Shown: positions 8,997 through 17,399 of the stretch, one piece after another
How positions within the stretch are numbered: the first letter of the stretch is position 1
Layout of the letters: every line of letters starts with the position of its first letter
NCBI GenBank assembly: GCA_900539185.1
Contig: UQBG01000004.1
Coordinates: 1 to 64,000, forward strand
Direction of reading: 5' to 3'
Length of the DNA: 64,000 bases
From: an uncultured Clostridium sp.
GTDB taxonomy: Bacteria > Bacillota > Clostridia > Lachnospirales > Lachnospiraceae
Notes under the pieces: model-generated
The model's database searches: none
What the model was told of the DNA's origin: nothing
What the model saw: only the letters and a program-made list of their open reading frames with translations
Program-made: the position numbers and the translations under genes

Positions 8997-9644
8997 ATGG
9001 AAACGATAGCAGTGATAACAAACCAGTTGGGAGATTTTATGACAAACTGTTATACCGTCTACAATACGGAAACCCTGGAAGCAGTGATCATTGATCCGGC
9101 TGCGAATGCAGCATTTCTCAGTAAACTGCTGGTAAATCAGCAGCTGGACTGTAAGGCGATTCTGCTGACGCATGGACACATTGATCATATGGGAGCTGTG
9201 GCAGAACTGTTAGAGCAGATGGGACACAAGATACCGGTATATGCAGCGGAGGAAGAACAGGATGTGTTAAATGATCCGCGAAAGAATCTGTCCTCTATGT
9301 TGAGCAATAAGATGGTAACATTAAAACCGGATGTTCTGCTGGCTGACGGACAGGAACTCGAATTCTTGGGAACAAAGATCCGTTGTATATTGGTTCCGGG
9401 ACACACAAAGGGCGGTATGTGTTATTATTTTGCCGATAGTCATATGCTGTTCTGCGGAGATACCCTGTTCAGCAGGAGTATCGGCAGATCGGACTTTCCG
9501 ACAGGAGACGGCATCCGGTTAGTGAAGAATATCAGAGAAAAGCTGCTGGTACTTCCGGAGGAGACGGTTGTGTATCCGGGACATAATGAGCAGACGACCA
9601 TTGGCAGGGAGAAGAATGGGAATCCATTCCTTTCTGATTATTAG
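8997..9644 (+). CDS. Metallo-beta-lactamase-fold hydrolase (glyoxalase II-like)
   Basis: The 215-residue protein has the metal-binding signature THGHIDHMG (about residues 58-66), the later histidine in VPGHTKGGMCYYF, the aspartate in LFCGDTLFSRSIGRSD and the terminal YPGHNEQTT. These place it in the hydroxyacylglutathione hydrolase-like branch of the fold. Its substrate is unknown; Firmicutes versions probably act on thioesters other than glutathione conjugates. An AAGGAG ribosome binding site lies 7 bases upstream. It sits 11 bases after relA and 14 bases before hemZ, clearly in the same operon. Confidence 0.85.
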   Translation: METIAVITNQLGDFMTNCYTVYNTETLEAVIIDPAANAAFLSKLLVNQQLDCKAILLTHGHIDHMGAVAELLEQMGHKIPVYAAEEEQDVLNDPRKNLSSMLSNKMVTLKPDVLLADGQELEFLGTKIRCILVPGHTKGGMCYYFADSHMLFCGDTLFSRSIGRSDFPTGDGIRLVKNIREKLLVLPEETVVYPGHNEQTTIGREKNGNPFLSDY

Positions 9645-9658
9645 ACAGGAGATAAGTT

Positions 9659-11119
9659 TTGATATACTTAAAGCAGAATACGGATGCTTATGACAATGAC
9701 TTCCGTACGATGATTCAGGCATTTATTCCAAGAGAAAAGATTATATTGCAGGAAACAGATACACGTCTGACCTTTCAGGCAGACTTTACAGAAGATCAGG
9801 TGACCCTGAGCCTGTGGGAAGACGGGAAGAAGCTGGATGAGGAAACGGCGGTCTGCCATTATCAGGATAAGAAGGAAGCAAGGAATCCGATTAAGGCAGC
9901 CGCTTATTATCTGCTTAGCCGTTACTGTGGAAAGACACTTCCGTGGGGCAGTATGACCGGGGTGCGCCCGACAAAGTTTGCGACTGCTCGGCTGGAGCAG
10001 GGCTGGGAACGGGATGCCATTATACGGGAGTACGAGGATCGGTATCTGACGACCGGACAAAAGGGTGAGATCTGTTATCGGGTAGCCAAACGGGAACAGG
10101 AACTGCTGCAGCCCTTCCGATATACGGAGGAGTACTGCCTGTATGTTGGAATTCCGTTCTGCCTGTCACGGTGTCTTTACTGTTCCTTTGCGGCCTATCC
10201 GGTAGGACAGTTTGGTGACCGGATACCGGGCTATTTACAGGCACTGTTTCATGAGATGGAATATGTGGCGAAGGCCTGTGCAGGAAAACGTCTGGTGGCG
10301 ATCTACATGGGGGGCGGCACCCCTACGGCACTGAGTACAGAACAACTGGCACAGGTGATTGATCGGATCTATGAGCTGTTTGACACGACTTATGTGAGAG
10401 AGTTTACCGTAGAGGCCGGACGCCCGGATAGCTTAAGCCGGGAGAAGTTTGAAATGTTAAACAGCCGGCCGGTAACCAGAATCAGTATTAATCCGCAGAC
10501 CATGAATGACCGGACATTAGAGCTGATCGGACGGGCACATACGTCTCAGATGATTTTGGATGCCTATGCAATGGCCAGAGAGTGCGGAATGGATAATATC
10601 AATATGGATATGATTGTAGGACTTCCGGGGGAAGGTATAGAAGAGGTTCGGCATACACTGGAGGTCATTAAACAGCTACGGCCGGACAGCCTGACGGTTC
10701 ATTCTCTTGCGATTAAACGGGCGGCGGAGCTGAATATCCAGATGAAGCAGTATCAGGATCAGATCCGGGGCAGCAGCAATGAAATGCTGGAGCTGGCAGA
10801 CCGGTATGCCGCTGAACTGGGCATGAATCCGTATTACCTGTATCGGCAGAAGAACATTCCGGGCAATCTGGAGAACGTGGGGTATGCTGTTCCGGGAAAA
10901 GAATGTCTTTATAATATCTTGATTATGGAAGAGAAAATGGATATTATAGCTATAGGTGCAGGTACATCTACAAAACTGACATTTCCGGCGGAGAATCGGA
11001 TCGAGCGGGTAGAGAATGTGAAGAATGTAGATGACTATATCCGGCGAACCGATGAGATGATCGCGCGGAAGCAGGCAGGTCTGGAACAAAAACCGGAGGA
11101 GCTGCACTGGCAGAAGTAA
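9659..11119 (+). CDS. hemZ: HemZ-type oxygen-independent coproporphyrinogen dehydrogenase-like radical SAM enzyme
   Basis: This 486-residue radical SAM protein shows YVGIPFCLSRCLYCSF, holding the CX3CX2C cluster ligands near residue 170, then the glycine-rich MGGGTPTAL, FTVEAGRPDSL and NMDMIVGLPGE. These blocks and the ~160-residue N-terminal extension are typical of HemZ, a HemN paralog of Firmicutes. Whether HemZ truly acts on coproporphyrinogen is uncertain, since many HemN-like proteins are chaperones or methylases. Translation begins with TTG at 9659 behind AGGAG. The gene order MBL hydrolase-hemZ-hisS-aspS is, as I recall, conserved in Lachnospiraceae. Confidence 0.87.
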   Translation: MIYLKQNTDAYDNDFRTMIQAFIPREKIILQETDTRLTFQADFTEDQVTLSLWEDGKKLDEETAVCHYQDKKEARNPIKAAAYYLLSRYCGKTLPWGSMTGVRPTKFATARLEQGWERDAIIREYEDRYLTTGQKGEICYRVAKREQELLQPFRYTEEYCLYVGIPFCLSRCLYCSFAAYPVGQFGDRIPGYLQALFHEMEYVAKACAGKRLVAIYMGGGTPTALSTEQLAQVIDRIYELFDTTYVREFTVEAGRPDSLSREKFEMLNSRPVTRISINPQTMNDRTLELIGRAHTSQMILDAYAMARECGMDNINMDMIVGLPGEGIEEVRHTLEVIKQLRPDSLTVHSLAIKRAAELNIQMKQYQDQIRGSSNEMLELADRYAAELGMNPYYLYRQKNIPGNLENVGYAVPGKECLYNILIMEEKMDIIAIGAGTSTKLTFPAENRIERVENVKNVDDYIRRTDEMIARKQAGLEQKPEELHWQK

Positions 11120-11130
11120 GGGGAACAAGG

Positions 11131-11739
11131 ATGGAAGCTGCGAGAGACATATTTGTAGGAGATACCATAAATGAATATTTAAGCGAGGACTTTGAGGCGG
11201 GACTGGTTCATGCAATGTGTGTGAGTGATCTGGCAGCCAGACTGGCCAGAGAACTGAAGCTGTCCGAAGAAGAGATTCGGGAAGTGGCACTGGCAGGGAT
11301 GGTACATGATATCGGAAAGCTGAAGATCAGTGCCTACATCTATGGTCGAAAGGAAGATACCATGCAGATCGAAGAGACGCGGTATATTCGTAGGCATGCA
11401 CAGCTGGGAGAGCAGATTCTGAGAGCCGAGGGCTTCTCTAAAAATATATGTGATATGGTATTGTATCACCATGAGAATTATGATGGCTCCGGGTATCCGT
11501 TCAATCTACGGGGCGAGGAGATTCCGTTGGGAGCCAGAATCCTGCGGGTATGTGATGTGTTTGCGGCACTGATATCGGATCGCCCATATCGGAAAGCGTT
11601 TGATATTGATACCGCTATCCGGCTGTTGATCGATGAAGTAAAGAATTTTGACATGAAGGTATTTCTGGCGTTTCAGAGTGTGATTCATACACAGAGTACG
11701 TTGGAAGAGATTCAGGGCATAGAACTAACGATAGAATAG
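11131..11739 (+). CDS. HD-GYP domain phosphodiesterase-like protein
   Basis: The 202-residue protein is essentially one HD-GYP domain. The metal-binding pair is His59-Asp60 in MVHDIGKLKI, followed by His89, then HHENYDGSGYP (residues 113-123), ILRVCDVFAALISDRPYR and the distal helix. HD-GYP domains hydrolyse cyclic di-GMP or related dinucleotides. There is no sensor domain, so control must come from expression or a partner. The protein sits between hemZ (11 bases) and hisS (18 bases) with an AAGGGGAACAAGG leader, so it is expressed with tRNA synthetases and the stringent-response enzyme. Domain call is firm; substrate is inferred. Confidence 0.85.
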   Translation: MEAARDIFVGDTINEYLSEDFEAGLVHAMCVSDLAARLARELKLSEEEIREVALAGMVHDIGKLKISAYIYGRKEDTMQIEETRYIRRHAQLGEQILRAEGFSKNICDMVLYHHENYDGSGYPFNLRGEEIPLGARILRVCDVFAALISDRPYRKAFDIDTAIRLLIDEVKNFDMKVFLAFQSVIHTQSTLEEIQGIELTIE

Positions 11740-11757
11740 AAACTGGAGGAAAGAAGA

Positions 11758-13014
11758 ATGGCAATGAAGAAGAAGCCGGTTACCGGCATGAAGGACATAT
11801 TACCAAAGGAGATGGCGATTCGTGATTATTGCATTGCATTGATTAAGGATACCTATAAAACCTTTGGATTCTGTTCGGTAGAGACGCCATGTGTAGAGCA
11901 TATAGAGAATCTGAACAGCAAGCAGGGTGGCGAGAATGAGAAGCTGATTTTTAAGATTTTAAAGCGCGGGGAGAAGCTGAAGCTCGATGAAGCGAAGGAA
12001 GAACTGGATCTGGTAGATGGCGGTCTGCGATATGATCTGACGGTTCCGCTGTCACGCTACTATTCCAATAATGCAAATGATCTGCCGAGTCCGTTTAAGG
12101 CTTTGCAGATGGGAAATGTATGGCGGGCAGACCGTCCGCAGAGAGGCCGGTACAGACAGTTCATGCAGTGTGATATCGATATTCTGGGAGAACCTACGAT
12201 TTTGGCAGAGATTGAACTGATTCTGGCGACAACTACATTGCTGGGTAAGCTGGACTTTAAGAACTTTACAATTCGGATCAATGACAGACGGATTCTGAAG
12301 GCGATGGCTGCATACAGTGGATTTGCAGAGGCAGACTATGATACGGTATTCATTATTCTGGACAAGATGGATAAGATCGGTCTGGAGGGTGTAAAGGAAG
12401 AACTGCTGAAGGAAGGCTATGCAGAGATTGCAGTTGAGAAGTATCTGAAGCTGTTTGAGCAGGTAACGGCCGATATTACAGGTGTTCAGTATCTGAAGGA
12501 TACACTGGGGGACTATCTGCCGGAGGACGTGGCTGAGAATCTGAAGACCATTATTGCCAGTGTGGAAAGTACAAAGAGTGCAGAGTTCAAGATGGCATTT
12601 GATCCGACACTGGTACGCGGTATGTCTTACTATACGGGACCGATCTTTGAAATCTCTATGGATGAGTTCGGCGGTTCTGTCGGCGGCGGCGGAAGATATG
12701 ATGAGATGATCGGAAAGTTTACCGGTCAGCCGACACCGGCATGTGGATTCTCAATCGGTTTTGAACGAATCATTATGCTGTTGCTGGAACGAAACTTCCG
12801 AATTCCGGGAACCGGCAATAAGGTAGCATATCTGATAGAGAAGAATATGCCTGCCGATAAGCTGCTGCAGATCTTAGATCAGGCAAAGAAAGCAAGAGAA
12901 ACAGGTGCAATCGTGAATATAGCGATTATGAAGAAGAACAAGAAGTTCCAGAAGGAACAGATGGAAGCGGAAGGATATACGCAGTTCGAAGAGTTCTTTA
13001 TCGATCGTATGTAA
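11758..13014 (+). CDS. hisS: Histidyl-tRNA synthetase
   Basis: The 418-residue class II synthetase charges tRNA-His. Visible are motif 1 in the GMKDILPKEM start region, motif 2 with MGNVWRADRPQRGRYRQFMQCDIDILG, the histidine-A signature LVRGMSYYTGPIFE, and motif 3 GGGGRYDEMIGKF followed by GFSIGFERI. The C-terminal anticodon-binding domain is present but short. The upstream GGAGGAAAGAAG fixes the start. It lies 31 bases before aspS, the usual Firmicutes pairing. I see no T-box leader, consistent with its place inside an operon. Confidence 0.95.
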   Translation: MAMKKKPVTGMKDILPKEMAIRDYCIALIKDTYKTFGFCSVETPCVEHIENLNSKQGGENEKLIFKILKRGEKLKLDEAKEELDLVDGGLRYDLTVPLSRYYSNNANDLPSPFKALQMGNVWRADRPQRGRYRQFMQCDIDILGEPTILAEIELILATTTLLGKLDFKNFTIRINDRRILKAMAAYSGFAEADYDTVFIILDKMDKIGLEGVKEELLKEGYAEIAVEKYLKLFEQVTADITGVQYLKDTLGDYLPEDVAENLKTIIASVESTKSAEFKMAFDPTLVRGMSYYTGPIFEISMDEFGGSVGGGGRYDEMIGKFTGQPTPACGFSIGFERIIMLLLERNFRIPGTGNKVAYLIEKNMPADKLLQILDQAKKARETGAIVNIAIMKKNKKFQKEQMEAEGYTQFEEFFIDRM

Positions 13015-13045
13015 TATAGAAGAGTAGAATACAGGAGGCTATAAC

Positions 13046-14848
13046 ATGGCAGAATCAATGCAGGGACTTCATAGAAGTCACAGATGTACAGAAGTGAATA
13101 ACACGATGATCGGGCAGACCGTGACCGTTATGGGATGGGTTCAGAAGAGCCGGAATAAGGGCGGTATTATCTTCGTTGACTTAAGAGATAGAAGTGGAAT
13201 TCTTCAGGTGATCTTTGAGGAAGCAAACTGCGGTGAGGCGTGTTTTGAAAAGGCAGAGAAGCTTCGGTCTGAGTTCGTGGCAGCCATTACCGGTACGGTA
13301 GCAAAGCGTGGTGGTGCTGTAAATGAGAATCTGGCAACCGGTGATATCGAGGTGATTGCAAGCGATATCCGTATCCTTGCGGAAGCAGATACACCGCCGT
13401 TTCCGATCGAGGAAAACAGTAAGACAAAGGAAGAGCTGCGGTTAAAATATCGGTATCTGGATCTGCGTCGTCCGGATCTGCAGAAAAATATTATGATGCG
13501 TAGCAAGGTAACGACTCTGACCAGAGCATTCCTTGCAGAGGAAGGCTTTATCGAGATTGAAACTCCGACCCTGTGTAAGTCAACACCGGAGGGAGCCAGA
13601 GATTATCTGGTGCCAAGCCGTGTACATCCGGGCGAGTTCTATGCATTGCCACAGTCTCCACAGATCTACAAGCAGCTGCTGATGTGTTCCGGATATGACC
13701 GGTACTTCCAGATCGCCAGATGCTACCGGGATGAGGACCTGCGTGCGGACCGTCAGCCGGAGTTCACACAGATCGATATGGAGCTGTCATTTGTAGATGT
13801 CGATGATGTCATAGATGTAAACGAACGACTGCTTGCAAGATTATTCAAAGAGGTTATCGGTGTGGATGTTCAGCTTCCGATCCAGAGAATGACTTATAAG
13901 GAGGCCATGGAGCGGTTTGGCTCTGATAAGCCGGATCTTCGGTTTGGTATGGAGCTGTGTGATGTCACAGATGTAGTAAAGGATTGCGAATTTGTTGTAT
14001 TCAAGAGTGCGATCGAGAATGGCGGCAGTGTTCGCGGTATCAATGCCAACGGTCAGGGGGCAATGCCGAGAAAGAAGATTGATGCACTGGTTGACTTTGC
14101 AAAGGGCTACGGTGCGAAGGGACTGGCCTATATTGCAATACAGGAGGATGGCAGCTATAAGTCTTCATTTGCAAAGTTTATGAAGGAAGAAGAGATGGCA
14201 GCACTGATTGACAAGATGCAGGGCAAGCCGGGTGACCTTCTTCTGTTTGCAGCTGATAAGAGTAAGTTGGTATATGATGTGTTAGGGGCATTGCGTTTGG
14301 AGATTGCCAACCAGTTAGGCCTGCTTCATAAGGATGAATACCGGTTTGTATGGGTTACAGAGTTCCCACTCTTAGAGTGGAGCGAGGAGCTTGGAAGATA
14401 TCAGGCAATGCATCATCCGTTTACGATGCCGATGGAGGAGGATCTGCAGTATATTGAGTCTGATCCGGGCAGAGTTCGTGCAAAGGCTTATGATATCGTA
14501 CTGAATGGTACAGAGATCGGTGGTGGTTCTGTCCGTATCCATCAGAACGATGTACAGGAACAGATGTTTAAAGCGTTGGGCTTTACAATGGAGCGTGCAT
14601 ACGATCAGTTTGGTTTCCTGTTAAATGCCTTTAAGTATGGTGTTCCGCCACACGCAGGACTGGCATATGGCCTGGATCGTCTGGTAATGATTATGGCACA
14701 GCAGGATTCCATCCGGGATGTCATTGCATTCCCGAAGGTAAAGGATGCATCCTGTCTGATGTCAGAGGCACCAAATACAGTAGATCCGAAGCAGTTAGAG
14801 GAACTGGGCATTGAGATATTAGAAGAAAAGGAAGATACGAGGGGTTAA
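13046..14848 (+). CDS. aspS: Aspartyl-tRNA synthetase
   Basis: The 600-residue bacterial-type enzyme has an N-terminal OB-fold anticodon-binding domain (GWVQKSRNKGGIIFVDLRDRSG), class II motif 2 (CYRDEDLRADRQPEFTQID), an inserted GAD domain around residues 290-420, and C-terminal motif 3 (GLAYGLDRLVMI). It charges tRNA-Asp. Whether it is discriminating or also charges tRNA-Asn cannot be read from the sequence. An AGGAGG precedes the ATG. It is the last housekeeping enzyme of the long operon; a lipoprotein gene follows after 4 bases. Confidence 0.96.
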   Translation: MAESMQGLHRSHRCTEVNNTMIGQTVTVMGWVQKSRNKGGIIFVDLRDRSGILQVIFEEANCGEACFEKAEKLRSEFVAAITGTVAKRGGAVNENLATGDIEVIASDIRILAEADTPPFPIEENSKTKEELRLKYRYLDLRRPDLQKNIMMRSKVTTLTRAFLAEEGFIEIETPTLCKSTPEGARDYLVPSRVHPGEFYALPQSPQIYKQLLMCSGYDRYFQIARCYRDEDLRADRQPEFTQIDMELSFVDVDDVIDVNERLLARLFKEVIGVDVQLPIQRMTYKEAMERFGSDKPDLRFGMELCDVTDVVKDCEFVVFKSAIENGGSVRGINANGQGAMPRKKIDALVDFAKGYGAKGLAYIAIQEDGSYKSSFAKFMKEEEMAALIDKMQGKPGDLLLFAADKSKLVYDVLGALRLEIANQLGLLHKDEYRFVWVTEFPLLEWSEELGRYQAMHHPFTMPMEEDLQYIESDPGRVRAKAYDIVLNGTEIGGGSVRIHQNDVQEQMFKALGFTMERAYDQFGFLLNAFKYGVPPHAGLAYGLDRLVMIMAQQDSIRDVIAFPKVKDASCLMSEAPNTVDPKQLEELGIEILEEKEDTRG

Positions 14849-14852
14849 CGAT

Positions 14853-15896
14853 ATGAAGATCAGGAAGTATCTGTGTATAGCAGCGATCTGGAGCCTGTTG
14901 CTATCCACGCTCTCCGGTTGCGGAAACAGTACGGTAACAGAGGATACCGGGACGGAGGAAGCTACGACAGAGACAACCACAGAGGTTGTTGTTCCGACCG
15001 GCAGGGATGAGTATCGCAAGATCGCAGACGAACTGCCGGAGCGAAAGGCACCGGTCGAGAATCCGGGAACCAGAGAGCATTTTAGCTTCACAGTAAATGA
15101 TAAGAAGTACGTTTTTACAGAGACGGAAACACTTTGGATGTATAATCAGTCAGAGATCAGTACCTGTGATACGCAGTTTATGTTAAATGTAAAAGACTAT
15201 AAGGTGACGATTGCAATACCGGAGGCACAGGAGCTGGAAGGACTTTCTCTGGATAGCTGGGCGTGTGTCTATACAGATGATATCGTATCCCTGTATCGGG
15301 AGAATGATTCGGATGAGGTCGCTGAAAATGAAGTGATGTATCTGAAACTATATGATATGACCTATCGGGTAGACTACTGGTCAGAACTGGTGACAAAGAA
15401 GGTTATTTCATTAAAAGATTTGTATACCGCACTGGCACAGATGGGAACCGCCATCGTACCGGCGGGAGAGGATGAGACACTGTCAACGGTGATCGAGGGA
15501 CTGGGAGCAAATCCAGTACTGGATGACTTTAAGCTGGCATACCGGGAAGGAGTTCCGTACTCCGGTTTTATTTTCTGTTCGCCGTCGAGCGGAAATGCAA
15601 ACCATGATTCCGTGAGTATTCTGATGTCGATCGAGATGCCGGGCTGGGGGGAATATGCGACGGTACATATCGAAGGGATCCCGGACTATCGGGATCGCCT
15701 GGAGGATACCGGGGAAACCTTTGAAGAGTATCCGGTTCTGGTGGATTATACCGGCGAGCTGCGGTACTTTGTATTGGGAAATGACGGAAAATGTATCTAT
15801 CTGGATGGAATGCCGGGACAGGGTACCGGATCCGGAAAAAACTTTACGGCTGCCGAAGCTGCCTATATTTTCCGGATGGTACTGACCCGCGAGTAA
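14853..15896 (+). CDS. Putative membrane-anchored lipoprotein of unknown function
   Basis: The 347-residue protein begins with a lipoprotein signal peptide, MKIRKYLCIAAIW..., with lipobox LSGC so that Cys23 becomes the lipidated N-terminus. A threonine/glutamate-rich linker (about residues 24-50) leads to a mixed alpha/beta domain with no motif I recognise. The cell-surface location is well supported; the function is unknown. It begins 4 bases after aspS, so it is co-transcribed with the synthetases, and it is followed by a strong terminator that ends the operon. Confidence 0.7.
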   Translation: MKIRKYLCIAAIWSLLLSTLSGCGNSTVTEDTGTEEATTETTTEVVVPTGRDEYRKIADELPERKAPVENPGTREHFSFTVNDKKYVFTETETLWMYNQSEISTCDTQFMLNVKDYKVTIAIPEAQELEGLSLDSWACVYTDDIVSLYRENDSDEVAENEVMYLKLYDMTYRVDYWSELVTKKVISLKDLYTALAQMGTAIVPAGEDETLSTVIEGLGANPVLDDFKLAYREGVPYSGFIFCSPSSGNANHDSVSILMSIEMPGWGEYATVHIEGIPDYRDRLEDTGETFEEYPVLVDYTGELRYFVLGNDGKCIYLDGMPGQGTGSGKNFTAAEAAYIFRMVLTRE

Positions 15897-15941
15897 GCGC
15901 CGGAACAAGCTGTAATAGGGATAAATAGATCAAGAGATCAA

Positions 15942-15986
15942 AAAAACGACAGGTAAGAAGGATACCCATTCTTGCCTGTCGTTTTT
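15942..15986 (+). terminator. Intrinsic terminator ending the secDF-aspS-lipoprotein operon
   Basis: AAAACGACAGGTAAGAA pairs with TTCTTGCCTGTCGTTTT, with only a G:T wobble, around a loop of about 9 bases and ends in TTTTT. The A-tract on the left means it could also work in the reverse direction. Confidence 0.85.
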
Positions 15987-16101
15987 GGGTTGTTTGGGTA
16001 GAAATCACAAAACTCTCTATTGAATATGCAGATCTGAATGCCATCCTGACCTCGACCAGCCGGTACTATGGTAACGTGAAAACGATGTATACAGATGACT
16101 A

Positions 16102-16391
16102 GCTCTTAAAGAGCAGGATTACGATAAATATGCCCGCAAGATGAAGAAGTATCTCAAATGGAACTGATCATCTTGGATGATTTCCTGCTCCACACAATCA
16201 CTGACGAAAGAGAGATTAAAATCCTCTTTGAGCTTCTCGAGAAGCGGAATGAGCAGAGAAAAAGCACCATCGTATGCTCACAGCGTGCTCCAGATAACTG
16301 GAAAGCGATGATTCTCAACGATGAGGTATCTGCCAATTCCATCATGAAGAGAGCTACAAAACACTACACGATTAAGATCAACACACGATAG
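16102..16391 (+). pseudogene. IstB-like ATP-binding helper of an IS21-family element (degenerate C-terminal part)
   Basis: The frame from 16158 reads MELIILDDFLLHTITDE, a Walker B segment, then ILFELLEKRNEQRKSTIVCSQ, a sensor/arginine-finger region, and AIM-like DEVSANSIMKRATKHYTIKINTR. This is the C-terminal half of an IstB transposition helper. Upstream codons (ALKEQDYDKYARKMKKYLK from 16102) belong to the same protein but are in a different frame, so there is a frameshift near 16155. Further upstream (16012-16100) possible remnants are interrupted by a stop. The N-terminal P-loop and the istA transposase gene are missing. The element is dead. Confidence 0.7.
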
Positions 16392-16411
16392 GTGGTAATC
16401 TTCTAACTAAA

Positions 16412-16470
16412 AATGGGCGGCCGTTGGCTTCGGAAAACGGCCGTTCTAAAACAGAATGGCGACCGCTGGA
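16412..16470 (+). mobile_element. Probable right end of the IS21-like element
   Basis: Just after the IstB stop the sequence carries repeated GGCGGCCGTT, ACGGCCGTTCT and TGGCGACCG blocks at 16416-16468. These include a perfect 8-bp inverted pair, CGGCCGTT (16418-16425) and AACGGCCG (16436-16443). Multiple short GGCC-type terminal repeats are typical of clostridial IS21 ends. The toxin-like fragment next door becomes readable only beyond about 16485, which marks the likely insertion border. Confidence 0.5.
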
Positions 16471-16484
16471 TGCCGTAAACTGCA

Positions 16485-16619
16485 ATGATAAGCTGCTTCA
16501 TTTTCTATATAAGGAATTGCTCTTTCACTATATGTGTATTTACCCGTTGATGGAACATCTGCAAAATTAGAGCCGCCCATATATCCATATCTATCCCAAG
16601 TATCAGCCAAACCATCTAT
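16485..16619 (-). pseudogene. Fragment of a TNT-like (NAD glycohydrolase-type) polymorphic toxin C-terminus
   Basis: Read on the minus strand, 45 codons give IDGLADTWDRYGYMGG, then SNFADVPSTGKYTYSERAIPYIENEAAYH. The pattern WDRYG followed by a YSERAIPY block resembles the TNT/DUF4237 toxin fold, where an aspartate-arginine and an RxLP segment are conserved. The fragment is cut on one side by the IS21-like end and on the other by group II intron sequence. It has neither start nor natural end. Its AT-rich codon use differs from neighbouring genes and suggests acquisition. The toxin family is a tentative call by pattern. Confidence 0.45.
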
Positions 16620-16620
16620 T

Positions 16621-16693
16621 GCGGAACCGCATGAGCGGTGGTGTGAGAAGTCGAAAATTCCTCTGAAAGAGGAATTTTCTCCTGCTCGATTTT
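16621..16693 (+). mobile_element. 3'-terminal remnant of a group II intron (domain VI with a shrunken domain V)
   Basis: The sequence GCGGTGGTGTGAGAAGTCG followed by a perfect hairpin, GAAAATTCCTC (16653-16663) with GAGGAATTTTC (16669-16679), and CTCCTGCTCGAT matches what I recall of the 3' end of bacterial group II introns. The GGTGGTGTGAG block is the far side of domain V and the hairpin is domain VI. The near side of domain V survives only as GGAACCGC, so most of that stem-loop is deleted. No reverse transcriptase is present. Confidence 0.5.
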
Positions 16694-16715
16694 TGACCGA
16701 TACGTTTCCAAGACT

Positions 16716-16746
16716 AAATGCAAGTTTGGGATGAATACTTGCATTT
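16716..16746. repeat. Perfect inverted repeat/hairpin
   Basis: AAATGCAAGT (16716-16725) and ACTTGCATTT (16737-16746) form a perfect 10-bp stem with an 11-base loop. No T-tract follows directly beyond TTT within the stem. It lies between the intron remnant and the DUF2798 promoter and may be the relic of a terminator. Confidence 0.5.
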
Positions 16747-16787
16747 ACTTTTAGAAATAACCGGGTTGAAGTATTTTTAGAATAGGG

Positions 16788-16831
16788 TTTACATGGGGAA
16801 AAACCTGTGTTATAATGCACAAAGCATTATA
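16788..16831 (+). promoter_or_regulatory. DUF2798 promoter with an operator-like palindrome over the -10 box
   Basis: TTTACA (16788-16793) and TATAAT (16811-16816) are 17 bases apart. The -10 box is embedded in a perfect palindrome, TATAATGC (16811-16818), ACAAA, GCATTATA (16824-16831). A repressor bound here would block RNA polymerase. No matching regulator gene is nearby, so the repressor is unknown. Confidence 0.6.
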
Positions 16832-16922
16832 GAATGGTTATAAAATTGGAAACGCACAATCCTCCGGGATGATAACGAACAACACATCAAAAGTTGTAAT
16901 TATCATGAAGGAGGATTTTTTA

Positions 16923-17399
16923 ATGCCAAAAAACAAATTTCAAGATGTAGTATTTACACTTATCATGGCTACGATTATGGTATATGGGATGGTAGTATAC
17001 AATGTAGCACTGAATACAGGTGGAGTGACTGGGACAACCTTTCTCTCGGCGCTTCATGAACTGCCCATCATGGTGCCGATTGCGTTTGTTTTGGAATTCT
17101 TTGTTGTGGGCAGGCTAGCAAAAATGCTGGCATTTCGTGTGATGCGGCCGGATGATCGACCACAGTTTATAACATATGCGATTTCCATATGTATCTGCTG
17201 CATTATGTGTCCGGTTATGAGTCTGGCAGCTACGATATTATTTAAGGAAAATAAGTCCTTTGGAACCTGGGTTCAGACTTGGACATTGAATTTTCCTATG
17301 GCGATCTGTTACCAGATGTTTTACTGTGGTCCGTTTGTACGACTGATCTTTCGTACGATATTTCGCGAGGAGAAAACAAAAACGGAAGAGAAGAATTGA
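16923..17399 (+). CDS. DUF2798-type integral membrane protein
   Basis: The 158-residue protein has four predicted membrane helices (about residues 8-28, 40-65, 78-105 and 125-148) and the blocks FQDVVFTLIMATIMVYGMVVYN and HELPIMVPIAFVLEFFVVGRLAK that I associate with DUF2798. Function is unknown; such genes often sit beside MATE exporters. An AAGGAGG lies 8 bases before the ATG at 16923, so this start is preferred over the upstream in-frame ATG at 16869. The stop overlaps the TTG start of the truncated MATE fragment, showing the two were once a coupled operon. Confidence 0.7.
   Translation: MPKNKFQDVVFTLIMATIMVYGMVVYNVALNTGGVTGTTFLSALHELPIMVPIAFVLEFFVVGRLAKMLAFRVMRPDDRPQFITYAISICICCIMCPVMSLAATILFKENKSFGTWVQTWTLNFPMAICYQMFYCGPFVRLIFRTIFREEKTKTEEKN

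Noticed and set aside
8473..9021. A 182-codon minus-strand open frame opposite the end of relA
   Set aside because: The plus strand encodes the conserved ACT domain of relA; the minus frame is a codon-bias shadow with no ribosome binding site.
16534..16734. A 66-codon plus-strand open frame across the toxin and intron remnants
   Set aside because: It crosses the border between unrelated fragments and has no ribosome binding site or recognisable protein.
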